This document shows positions 1 through 6,302 of a stretch of DNA of 11,342 nucleotides, in pieces. Location: NCBI GenBank assembly GCA_028708585.1, contig JAQVYO010000042.1, forward strand, positions 1 to 11,342. Reading direction: 5' to 3'. The translations under genes and the position numbers were made by a program. The stretch is from Oscillospiraceae bacterium. Lineage in GTDB: Bacteria > Bacillota > Clostridia > Oscillospirales > Oscillospiraceae. The first letter of the stretch is position 1. Every line of letters begins with the position of its first letter. Under the pieces are notes generated by a model. It was not told the origin of the DNA and did no database searches. It saw only the letters and a program-made list of their open reading frames with translations.

Positions 1-1882
1 TCAATATACCAGCAAAGAAGAAGAGCAGATGGAAAACCTGCGCAAAATGCTGATGGCCATGGCCAAGGATATCCGAGTGATTCTCATTAAGATTGCCGAC
101 CGCCTCCACAATATGCGGACAATGAACTATCAAAGCGAACAGAAACAGCGGGAAAAGGCGTTGGAAACCATGGAAATTTACGCGCCCATCGCGCACCGTT
201 TGGGTATGCAGCGGATCAAATGGGAACTGGAGGATCTCTCTCTTCAATATCTGGACCCTGTAAGTTATGAGGAGATTACGAAAAGCCTTAATCAGCGCAG
301 CAGCGTCCACGCGGAATTTATGGAGCGCATCCAAAAGCAGATCGAGTCCCGCATGGAAGAAGCGGGCATTCGCTGCAAAGTTTACGGCCGGATGAAGCAT
401 GTTTACAGCATCTACCGGAAAATGCATTCCCAGAATATCAGCATTGACCAGGTTTATGATTTATATGCGTTCCGCGTCATTGTGGACGACATTTCCGAAT
501 GTTATAATGTTTTAGGCTGGATTCACGATTTATATAAGCCGGTTCTCGGTCGATTTAAGGATTATATCAGCACGCCCAAGCCGAATATGTACCAGTCGCT
601 GCACACCACTGTGATCGGCAGGGAAGGAATTCCCTTTGAAGTTCAGATTCGCACCTGGGATATGCATCACACGGCGGAATATGGGGTTGCCGCTCATTGG
701 AAATACAAACGGGGCCTTGCTGGGAAACTGGGCACGGAGGAAAATTTTGAATGGGTGCGCAAGCTGCTGGAAAGCCAGCAGGATACCGATCCAGAGGAAT
801 TTGTCCGCACGCTGAAGGTCGATATGTTTGCGGACGAGGTGTTTGTCTTCACACCCCGGGGCGATGTGATTAATCTGCCCGCCGGGGCGACGCCCATTGA
901 CTTTGCATATACCATTCATTCCGCGGTGGGCAACCACATGACCGCCGCAAAAGTCAACAACCGCATTGTGCCGTTTGATACCACGCTGAAAAGCGGTGAT
1001 GTGGTGGAGGTAATCACCTCCAAATCCGCCCATGGCCCCAGCCGCGACTGGATTAAGATTGCAAAAAGCAATGAAGCCAGAAATAAAATCCGCCAGTGGT
1101 TTAAAAGGGAGCGAAGGGAAGAAAACATTGTCCACGGAAAAGCAAGCTTTGAAAGCGAACTGAGGCGGGCGGGCATTTTAATGTCTACTATAACCACGGA
1201 AACGGTTTTGCCGCAGATTTTGAAAAAAGTGAAATTTGGCACGCTGGATGAGCTGTATGCTGCCATTGGATACGGGGGACTGACGGCGCAGAAGGCGGTC
1301 AACCGCATCCGAGACGAGCTGATCCGCATCAATAAATTGCAGACGGAGAAGCTGAATGCTGAGCGGATGGTACAGGCGGGGACTGTGGCGGTTCCATCTC
1401 CCCAGACGCAAAAACAGCCGCATTCCGAATCGGGCATTGTGGTGCAGGGGTTGGAAAACTGCCTGGTGAAATTTTCTCGCTGTTGTACTCCTGTGCGCGG
1501 CGATAAAGTGGTTGGGTTTATCACCCGGGGATATGGCGTTTCCATTCACCGGGTGGACTGTCCCAATGCCGCTTATGAACGCAGAAATCCGGAGGAGCTG
1601 GGCCGCTGGGTGGAGGTGGAATGGGTGGAGGGGGATAAAATGGCTTATCCCACCGCGCTGGAAATTACCGCCAAAGACCGGGGCGGACTGGTGGTTGACA
1701 TTGCCGGCGTTCTGGCTGCGGCGAAGCTGCGCGTTCTGTCTTTGTCGGTGCGGGGAACCGGAGCAAATCAAGCGGTTGCAAAGCTTATGGTGGAAGTGCA
1801 GGATTTGGACCAGCTTCTGTCTGTGATGACGAAACTGCATCAGATTTCCGGCGTTTCCTCAGTACAGCGGGCGACCAGTTAA
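1..1882 (+). CDS. relA: Bifunctional (p)ppGpp synthetase/hydrolase Rel, 5' end missing
   Basis: Makes and degrades the alarmone (p)ppGpp from GTP/GDP and ATP in the cytoplasm during the stringent response. The frame is open from base 2 through the first Met at base 29, so the true start lies upstream. About 110 residues are missing, including most of the HD hydrolase domain. Counting from the Met at base 29: the end of the HD domain (DRLHNMRT, 24-31), the synthetase domain with GRMKHVYSIYRKM (120-132), YDLYAFR (143-149, likely catalytic Asp144) and FEVQIRT (203-209, Glu204), a TGS domain (about 270-330), the Cys-rich stretch around CCTPVRGD (485-492) and HRVDCPN (507-513), and a C-terminal ACT domain (about 540-617). 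The synthetase carries RFKD (175-178), the RxKD signature of bifunctional Rel rather than the ExDD form of RelA-only enzymes. dtd follows 23 bp downstream, a pairing common in Firmicutes. Family assignment is certain; the hydrolase active site cannot be inspected here. Confidence 0.97.
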   Translation, partial: QYTSKEEEQMENLRKMLMAMAKDIRVILIKIADRLHNMRTMNYQSEQKQREKALETMEIYAPIAHRLGMQRIKWELEDLSLQYLDPVSYEEITKSLNQRSSVHAEFMERIQKQIESRMEEAGIRCKVYGRMKHVYSIYRKMHSQNISIDQVYDLYAFRVIVDDISECYNVLGWIHDLYKPVLGRFKDYISTPKPNMYQSLHTTVIGREGIPFEVQIRTWDMHHTAEYGVAAHWKYKRGLAGKLGTEENFEWVRKLLESQQDTDPEEFVRTLKVDMFADEVFVFTPRGDVINLPAGATPIDFAYTIHSAVGNHMTAAKVNNRIVPFDTTLKSGDVVEVITSKSAHGPSRDWIKIAKSNEARNKIRQWFKRERREENIVHGKASFESELRRAGILMSTITTETVLPQILKKVKFGTLDELYAAIGYGGLTAQKAVNRIRDELIRINKLQTEKLNAERMVQAGTVAVPSPQTQKQPHSESGIVVQGLENCLVKFSRCCTPVRGDKVVGFITRGYGVSIHRVDCPNAAYERRNPEELGRWVEVEWVEGDKMAYPTALEITAKDRGGLVVDIAGVLAAAKLRVLSLSVRGTGANQAVAKLMVEVQDLDQLLSVMTKLHQISGVSSVQRATS

Positions 1883-1905
1883 AAACAAACGAAGGGTGTG
1901 ATTTT

Positions 1906-2349
1906 ATGCGCGCGGTGGTGACCCGCGTCTCTTCCGCTTCCGTCCGGATCGGAGGAGAAATTCAGGGGGAGATTGGCAGAGGCTTTTTGGTTCTTCTGGG
2001 CGTGACCCATGAAGATACCCCTGCGGAAGCGGAAAAGCTGGCGGGGAAAATCGTTGGCCTTCGGATCTTTGAAGATGAACAAGGGAAAATGAACCGCTCA
2101 TTATCTGATGTGGGGGGAAAGATGCTGATTGTTTCCCAATTTACGCTTTACGGTAACTGCAAAAGGGGCCGCCGCCCGGAATTTTTAGCTGCTGCCCGCC
2201 CCGATGCGGCCGTTCCCCTGTATGAGTGCTTTTTGGAGCAATGCAGGCGGATGGGCAGTACGGTGGAAACGGGGCAATTCGGCGCCTACATGGAGGTCAT
2301 GTCAGTGAACGACGGCCCTGTGACGCTAATTTTAGATACAGATGGATGA
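1906..2349 (+). CDS. dtd: D-aminoacyl-tRNA deacylase (DTD)
   Basis: Hydrolyses D-amino acids (and glycine mischarged on tRNA-Ala) from tRNA, keeping D-residues out of protein. It acts in the cytoplasm as a homodimer. The 147-residue length is typical of the family. Both active-site motifs are present at the canonical positions: SQFTL (77-81) and NDGPVT (135-140), the latter holding the Gly-cisPro pair that reaches into the partner subunit's pocket. The N-terminus MRAVVTRVSSASV is typical of the family. The ATG follows a purine-rich GAAGGGTG stretch, 23 bp after the rel stop, so it is probably co-transcribed with rel. Nothing unusual is seen in the sequence. Confidence 0.97.
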   Translation: MRAVVTRVSSASVRIGGEIQGEIGRGFLVLLGVTHEDTPAEAEKLAGKIVGLRIFEDEQGKMNRSLSDVGGKMLIVSQFTLYGNCKRGRRPEFLAAARPDAAVPLYECFLEQCRRMGSTVETGQFGAYMEVMSVNDGPVTLILDTDG

Positions 2350-2427
2350 ACAGGCAAAAATGTTTTATCCGCATGAGCGGCGAAAAATATGGATTTTTAT
2401 GAATTTTAATGTTCAGAGGTGCGCGCT

Positions 2428-3024
2428 ATGATAATCAAAAGCCTACAAGTTGGACAAATTGGGACGAACTGTTATGTGATTGGCGATGAAGCCACAAAAG
2501 AGGGGGCCATTATCGATCCAGGTGATGAAGCGGAGCGGATTTTGCGCGTAGTGCAGGAGGCAAGGCTGAATATCCAGTACATTTTGCTGACGCATGGACA
2601 TTTTGACCATACCACCGGGATAGACGGCCTTTTGCAGACCCTGAACAACGTACCGGTTTATATTCACCCGGCGGAACTGAAAACGGAGAAAAAAGTGTTT
2701 TCCTCTCAGGTCAAATATTATGACGACGGCGCAACGCTGCCGCTGGGCGGACTGACCATTGAAGTCCTTCATACCCCAGGGCATTCCCAGGGATCCGTTG
2801 TGCTAAAGGCGGGTAATGTGCTGTTTACCGGGGATACTCTGTTTCGCGGCTCCTGCGGCCGGACCGACCTGTATGGGGGCAGCTATCCGGACATTCTGCG
2901 CTCCTTAAAGCGGCTTTACAACCTGCCGGGGGATTACCGCGTTTACCCTGGGCATGAGGGATTTACCACTTTGGAGCAGGAGCGAAAGCAAAATTATTTT
3001 ATGCAGGAGGCTATCCGGAATTAA
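2428..3024 (+). CDS. Metallo-beta-lactamase-fold hydrolase (glyoxalase II-like)
   Basis: Small metal-dependent hydrolase of the MBL superfamily, in the glyoxalase II-like/YqgX group, 198 residues. The metal-binding signature is complete: THGHFDH (55-61, giving His56, His58, Asp60, His61), then His119 in HTPGHSQGS, Asp136 in FTGDTLFR and His176 in YPGHE. These fit a dinuclear metal centre. It lacks the long C-terminal helical domain of true glyoxalase II, so the substrate is unclear; a thioester such as an S-acyl thiol adduct is one guess. I chose the ATG at 2428 because AGAGG at 2415-2419 lies 8 bases before it. The GTG at 2419 in the same frame overlaps that site and is an unlikely start. 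It sits between dtd and hemZ, a common order in clostridia. No signal peptide is seen, so it is probably cytoplasmic. Confidence 0.9.
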   Translation: MIIKSLQVGQIGTNCYVIGDEATKEGAIIDPGDEAERILRVVQEARLNIQYILLTHGHFDHTTGIDGLLQTLNNVPVYIHPAELKTEKKVFSSQVKYYDDGATLPLGGLTIEVLHTPGHSQGSVVLKAGNVLFTGDTLFRGSCGRTDLYGGSYPDILRSLKRLYNLPGDYRVYPGHEGFTTLEQERKQNYFMQEAIRN

Positions 3025-3114
3025 TATTCACAATTGGGCTGCTTTTTTTATCCGGGTTCGTTTTAAAGCGGCTCCGGGCGGCTGCTGTTCCAGACGGCTC
3101 CGGAGGTGCTTTGC

Positions 3115-4659
3115 ATGAAACTTTATTTGAAGGGGCACAGCTACAAATATGCTGTGGAACAAATGCTTCTGGCGCTTTTTCCGGAGGAACGGCCGGAATA
3201 TCCCGAGACGCCGCCGGTTTCAGGCGAGGACGCAGTGCTTTGTTCCCTCCATCAGGGACCGGTCTGGGTGACCGCCGTTACAAAGCTTTTACGGGGCGGC
3301 GTCGTTTATCAGCGGTCGGCGCGGACCAAAACCGCCCAGCTGGGCGGCAAACTGACTGCCGACCGGGCGCTGACGAAGATCATCAAGCTCTCGTTTTTCA
3401 AGGCAGCCAGCGAGTGTGTTGGAAAAACCCCGCCCTGGGGTGCGCTGACCGGGATTCGTCCGGCAAAAATCGTCACCCGGATTCTGGAGGAAGGGGGCGG
3501 CCCCAAAAGGGCCGACGCTCTGTTGCGGGACACCTATTTTGTTTCGCCAGAACGGCGCAGGCTTTGCATTGATGCGGCAAAAGCGGGCCTTGCCGTGAAG
3601 CGGACGCTGAAGCCGGATGAAATCTCCCTCTATGTGGGCATTCCATTTTGCCCTACCCGCTGCGCCTATTGCTCTTTTGTCAGCAATTCTGTGGAAAAAT
3701 CTCTCAAATTAATCGAGCCATATTTGGACGCTTTATTTCGGGAGATTGATTATGCGGGGACAATCGTCCGCCGGGCCGGCCTTTCTATTAAAACAGTTTA
3801 CATGGGCGGGGGAACGCCAACCACTTTGTCTGCCCCCCAGCTGGCTGGATTGATGGCGCGTATTGAGGCGGCCTTTGACCTTAGCCGCTGTGCCGAATAC
3901 ACCGTGGAGGCGGGCCGGCCGGATACCATTACGGTGGGGAAACTGGAGGCCATCCGGTCCGGAGGCGCGGAGCGGGTCAGCATTAATCCACAGACCATGC
4001 GGGACAATGTTCTGGAAGCCATCGGCCGGCGTCACAGTGCGCCGGAAGTCAGAACGGCGATGGATCTTGCGCGGCGCGTGGGGTTTGCGGCGCTGAATAT
4101 GGATTTGATTGCCGGGCTTCCAGAAGATGATTTCCAGGGGTTTGCCTATTCTGTTAATGAAGTGCTCAAATTCCGCCCGGAAAATATAACGGTGCATACT
4201 CTGGCGCTGAAAAACGGTTCCCGTTTGAAAATGGAAGGCAGGCAGATTCCGGCTGCCCAGGAGGTAGGGAGAATGCTGGATTATGCCGGAAGGCGGCTCA
4301 GGGAAGAAGGATATTCCCCCTATTATCTCTACCGCCAAAAGTTTATGGCCGGGAGCTTTGAAAACGTGGGCTGGTGCCTGCCTGGGCGGGAAGGACTTTA
4401 CAACATCTGCATGATGGAAGAGCTGCACTCCGTTCTTTCTTTGGGGGCAGGGGGAATGACCAAGCTGGTGAACCCGGAAAGCGGCCTGATCCATCGGGTC
4501 TGCAACCCCAAGTATCCGTTTGAATACATCAGCCGCCTGGAAAAAATCCTCAAAGGGAAAGAAGAACTGGCGGCGTTTTACGACGAAATTGCCTCTTGCC
4601 CGGACGGCGCTGCAGAGAAAGAAAACCAGCGATTTCAGGGGACAAGGAGCATGCGTTGA
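3115..4659 (+). CDS. hemZ: HemZ-type oxygen-independent coproporphyrinogen III oxidase-like radical SAM protein
   Basis: Radical SAM enzyme of the HemN/HemZ family, 514 residues, close to Bacillus HemZ in length. An N-terminal extension of about 165 residues, characteristic of HemZ, contains GALTGIRPAKI (109-119). The radical SAM core follows, with GIPFCPTRCAYCSFVS: Cys179, Cys183 and Cys186 form the CX3CX2C site for the [4Fe-4S] cluster. Further family motifs are YMGGGTPTTL (229-238), TVEAGRPDT (263-271), RVSINPQT (287-294) and NMDLIAGLP (328-336). By family it would decarboxylate coproporphyrinogen III to protoporphyrinogen IX. However, many HemZ-like proteins occur in organisms without a full haem pathway, so the real substrate is uncertain. 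The ATG at 3115 is chosen because GGAGGT (3102-3107) sits 7 bases upstream; the in-frame GTG at 3106 overlaps this site. The gap of about 90 bp after the MBL gene contains a T-run (3044-3050) but no strong hairpin. Confidence 0.93.
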   Translation: MKLYLKGHSYKYAVEQMLLALFPEERPEYPETPPVSGEDAVLCSLHQGPVWVTAVTKLLRGGVVYQRSARTKTAQLGGKLTADRALTKIIKLSFFKAASECVGKTPPWGALTGIRPAKIVTRILEEGGGPKRADALLRDTYFVSPERRRLCIDAAKAGLAVKRTLKPDEISLYVGIPFCPTRCAYCSFVSNSVEKSLKLIEPYLDALFREIDYAGTIVRRAGLSIKTVYMGGGTPTTLSAPQLAGLMARIEAAFDLSRCAEYTVEAGRPDTITVGKLEAIRSGGAERVSINPQTMRDNVLEAIGRRHSAPEVRTAMDLARRVGFAALNMDLIAGLPEDDFQGFAYSVNEVLKFRPENITVHTLALKNGSRLKMEGRQIPAAQEVGRMLDYAGRRLREEGYSPYYLYRQKFMAGSFENVGWCLPGREGLYNICMMEELHSVLSLGAGGMTKLVNPESGLIHRVCNPKYPFEYISRLEKILKGKEELAAFYDEIASCPDGAAEKENQRFQGTRSMR

Positions 4660-4677
4660 AACCGGAAAGCATATCCT

Positions 4678-4711
4678 GCGCCAAAAAGAAGGAAATCACC
4701 TGATTTGGCGC
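4678..4711. repeat. 8-bp perfect inverted repeat upstream of mrp
   Basis: GCGCCAAA at 4678-4685 is mirrored by TTTGGCGC at 4704-4711, separated by 18 bases. Beyond one T-T mismatch, CC (4675-4676) and GG (4713-4714) add two outer pairs. The right arm ends 5 bases before a perfect TATAAT. No T-run follows, so an intrinsic terminator is unlikely. It could be an operator for a dimeric regulator or an RNA stem at the end of the hemZ transcript. I do not recognise the half-site as belonging to a known bacterial regulator. Confidence 0.55.
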
Positions 4712-4716
4712 TGGCA

Positions 4717-4722
4717 TATAAT
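4717..4722 (+). promoter_or_regulatory. Putative -10 element of an mrp promoter
   Basis: A perfect TATAAT lies 62 bases before the mrp start codon in a non-coding gap. No good -35 hexamer is found 15-18 bases upstream, and there is no TG extension. If it is used, it probably depends on an activator or on the adjoining inverted repeat. The call rests on the -10 match and position only. Confidence 0.35.
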
Positions 4723-4784
4723 GAAATAGTCGGGAATAGTGAAAACAGAAGAACAAAAACAAAAGAAAGGTATGGTAATACGAT

Positions 4785-5633
4785 ATGGATGAATGCACCC
4801 ATGATTGCGGCTCCTGCAGCAGCTGTGGAGACGGAGGCTGCGGAGAGCAGGGACATGAGCACAGGCCGGAGGATTTTCTGGCGGAACAAAATGAGATGTC
4901 CAATATTCGGCATGTTATCGGCGTGATGAGCGGGAAAGGCGGGGTGGGCAAAAGCCTGATTACCGCTTCCTTGGCTGTGGAATTAAAGCGGCAGGGATAT
5001 CGTGTGGGCGTTTTGGACGCCGATGTCACCGGCCCATCCATCCCCAGAGCTTTCGGGGTGACCGGCCGCGCACAGAGCACGGAAACGTTCATTTTGCCAA
5101 GAGAGACAAAAACCGGAATTCAGTTGATGTCGCTGAACCTGCTGGTAGACCACGAAACCGATCCGGTCGTCTGGCGCGGGCCAATGGTGGGGGATCTGGT
5201 CAAGCAATTCTGGACCCATGTGGCTTGGGGCGAGATTGATTATTTGCTGGTGGATCTGCCTCCCGGAACCGGCGACGTGCCTCTGACCATTTTTCAGTCT
5301 CTTCCCGTGAATGGAGTGATTGTTGTCACTTCTCCCCAGGAGCTTGTTTCCATGATTGTGACCAAAGCGGTCAAGATGGCGAAGATGATGAACATTCCCG
5401 TTCTTGGCCTGGTGGAAAACTACGGCTATTTTAAATGTCCGGACTGCGGAAGCGAGCATTCCCTTTTTGGCGCAAGCCATCTGGACGAGGTCGCCCGCCA
5501 ATTGGAGGTTCCCGCTTTGGACCGGTTGCCTATCGATCCGGAAATGGGAGCCAAATGCGACGCCGGCGCTGTGGAGGACTTTAAGGGCGGCTACCTGAAT
5601 GCGTCGGTGGAAGCCATCAAAAAACTAAAGTAA
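4785..5633 (+). CDS. mrp: Mrp/NBP35-family ATP-binding protein (Fe-S cluster carrier)
   Basis: P-loop ATPase of the Mrp/NBP35 (ApbC) family, 282 residues. Such proteins bind and transfer [4Fe-4S] clusters to client enzymes in the cytoplasm, usually as dimers. Visible features are the deviant Walker A GKGGVGKS (50-57), DADVTGPSIPR (78-88), the family motif LLVDLPPGTGD (154-164) and the C-terminal CPDC (Cys218, Cys221), the pair that bridges the cluster between subunits. The N-terminus is Cys-rich (Cys4, 8, 11, 14, 19) with a GHEH tract, recalling the extra cluster site of eukaryotic Nbp35. The MIP18/DUF59 domain found at the start of many bacterial Mrp proteins is absent. The usual ENMSYF reads ENYGYF (211-216). 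The best ribosome site (GAAAGG, 4765-4770) is 14 bases from the ATG, farther than ideal, so expression may be modest. It is separated from both neighbours and may be its own transcription unit. Confidence 0.93.
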   Translation: MDECTHDCGSCSSCGDGGCGEQGHEHRPEDFLAEQNEMSNIRHVIGVMSGKGGVGKSLITASLAVELKRQGYRVGVLDADVTGPSIPRAFGVTGRAQSTETFILPRETKTGIQLMSLNLLVDHETDPVVWRGPMVGDLVKQFWTHVAWGEIDYLLVDLPPGTGDVPLTIFQSLPVNGVIVVTSPQELVSMIVTKAVKMAKMMNIPVLGLVENYGYFKCPDCGSEHSLFGASHLDEVARQLEVPALDRLPIDPEMGAKCDAGAVEDFKGGYLNASVEAIKKLK

Positions 5634-5656
5634 GCGTCGTTTTTCATCTATTCCAT

Positions 5657-5665
5657 TGTTATAAA
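5657..5665 (+). promoter_or_regulatory. Possible extended -10 promoter for the zinc-ribbon/phosphorylase genes
   Basis: TGTTATAAA matches the TGnTATAAT extended -10 form with one mismatch. It lies 24 bases after the mrp stop. The -35 region 17 bases upstream (TCGTTT, 5637-5642) is poor, which extended -10 promoters can tolerate. Transcription would start near 5672 and give a leader of about 228 nt before the zinc-ribbon gene. Confidence 0.35.
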
Positions 5666-5696
5666 AGGTGTATGCGCCTCAGACTGTCAAGAAAGA

Positions 5697-5730
5697 CCGC
5701 TTACCTTTTCAGATTCCGCGCCGCTTACCT
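5697..5730. repeat. 10-bp direct repeat CCGCTTACCT in the leader
   Basis: CCGCTTACCT occurs at 5697-5706 and again exactly at 5721-5730, a 24-bp period. Both copies lie in non-coding sequence just downstream of the possible promoter at 5657-5665. They could be paired protein-binding sites or a local duplication. No third copy was noticed nearby. Confidence 0.5.
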
Positions 5731-5794
5731 GCATGAATGGTATTCTTTTCGGTGCAATGTCACCGGCAAGGCAGACTAAATTTTCCGTCGTGTG

Positions 5795-5820
5795 CGGAGG
5801 AAACTCCGAAAGGCTTTTTT
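5795..5820 (+). terminator. Weak terminator-like hairpin after mrp
   Basis: CGGAG-GAAA-CTCCG forms a 5-bp stem closed by a GNRA tetraloop (5795-5808). Six bases separate it from a run of six T (5815-5820). The short stem and the spacer make it weaker than a standard intrinsic terminator. It could end the mrp transcript or attenuate a leader transcript. Confidence 0.3.
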
Positions 5821-5899
5821 GCAGAATCCGGTTTTTTTGACAAGATGAGGCATGTGTCTTGCAATGATGCCGGTGCCGATGATTCAAGGAGGAATTGGA

Positions 5900-6292
5900 A
5901 TGGACAATAGGGTAAAAGAATTGTTGGAACGGGTGCGGAATACCGCTGAAACCGTTGGGACGGCCGCCGGAAACACGGCCAAACAAGCTGGGAAATATGC
6001 AGGCGAGCTTTTGGATGCCGCCAAGCTTAATTTGCAGATTTTTGACCTGAACAATGAAATTTCAGAGCTTTTGCAAGAGATTGGGGAATTGGTTTACAAC
6101 ACCCACAGCGGAATGCCACAGAATGATGACATTTTGCTTCAGAAGCTCGACATCATTGACGGCAAGAAGCGACAGGTTGAGGAACTGCGGGAGCAGATCA
6201 ACATTTTAAAAAAGGCGAAGGTTTGCCCGTTCTGCGGCGCAGATTGCGGCAAAGAGGATGTGTATTGTAAGAACTGCGGGGAGAGGCTATGA
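5900..6292 (+). CDS. Zinc-ribbon protein with coiled-coil region, function unknown
   Basis: A 130-residue protein I do not recognise as a named family. Residues 10-45 are rich in Ala, Thr and Gly and look amphipathic. Residues about 45-106 are charged and helical with heptad-like Leu/Ile spacing (for example FDLNNEISELLQEIGELV), suggesting a coiled coil. The C-terminus is a zinc ribbon: CPFC (Cys109, Cys112) and CKNC (Cys123, Cys126) with an extra Cys116. There is no signal peptide or membrane segment, so it is probably cytoplasmic. The start at 5900 is set by a strong AAGGAGG ending 7 bases upstream; an upstream in-frame ATG at 5852 lacks a good site. Its TGA overlaps the ATG of the phosphorylase gene by 4 bp, so the two are probably translated together. 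The coiled coil plus ribbon layout suggests a scaffold or interaction protein, but that is inference. Confidence 0.82.
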   Translation: MDNRVKELLERVRNTAETVGTAAGNTAKQAGKYAGELLDAAKLNLQIFDLNNEISELLQEIGELVYNTHSGMPQNDDILLQKLDIIDGKKRQVEELREQINILKKAKVCPFCGADCGKEDVYCKNCGERL

Positions 6293-6302
6293 GCCTCTCC
6301 TT
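6278..6302 (+). promoter_or_regulatory. Hairpin enclosing the start codon and ribosome site of the phosphorylase gene
   Basis: GGAGAGGCT (6280-6288) and AGCCTCTCC (6292-6300) form nine consecutive Watson-Crick pairs. Two possible G-U pairs (6279-6301, 6278-6302) extend the stem. The three-base loop is exactly the ATG start codon (6289-6291), and the 5' arm contains the GGAG ribosome-binding purines. In mRNA this would hide the start unless a ribosome finishing the zinc-ribbon gene opens it, a classic layout for translational coupling. The pairing is seen directly; the regulatory role is inferred. Confidence 0.6.

Larger units (their letters stand above)
5672..5899 (+). other. Non-coding, possibly structured 5' leader region
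   Basis: The 266-bp gap between mrp and the zinc-ribbon gene shows no convincing reading frame with a ribosome site. It contains CGGTG/CACCG (5750-5754 with 5761-5765, 6-base loop), a GAAA-tetraloop hairpin CGGAG/CTCCG (5795-5808), GGCAT/ATGCC (5849-5853 with 5867-5871) and T-runs at 5815-5820 and 5832-5838. ACCGG at 5762-5766 can pair either within the first hairpin or with CCGGT at 5828-5832 just before the second T-run, so two exclusive folds are conceivable. I compared it by eye with the consensus cores of purine, SAM, TPP, FMN, glycine, ZTP and T-box leaders and saw none of them. A regulatory RNA is inference only. Confidence 0.3.

Noticed and set aside
2368..2382. CCGC-ATGA-GCGG mini hairpin between dtd and the MBL gene
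   Set aside because: The stem is four pairs with no T-run after it, which is too weak to call.
3025..3060. T-run (3044-3050) after the MBL gene as a terminator
   Set aside because: Only a short AATT/AATT pairing with a bulge precedes it; no GC-rich stem is present.
5766..5776. Resemblance of GGCAAGGCAGA to part of the signal recognition particle RNA core
   Set aside because: The required GGTCAGG and GGAAGG segments are absent, so this is a short chance match.
5687..5986. Reverse-strand 99-residue open frame across the leader
   Set aside because: It has a low-complexity composition, no ribosome site and no recognisable motif, and it overlaps the start of the forward zinc-ribbon gene.
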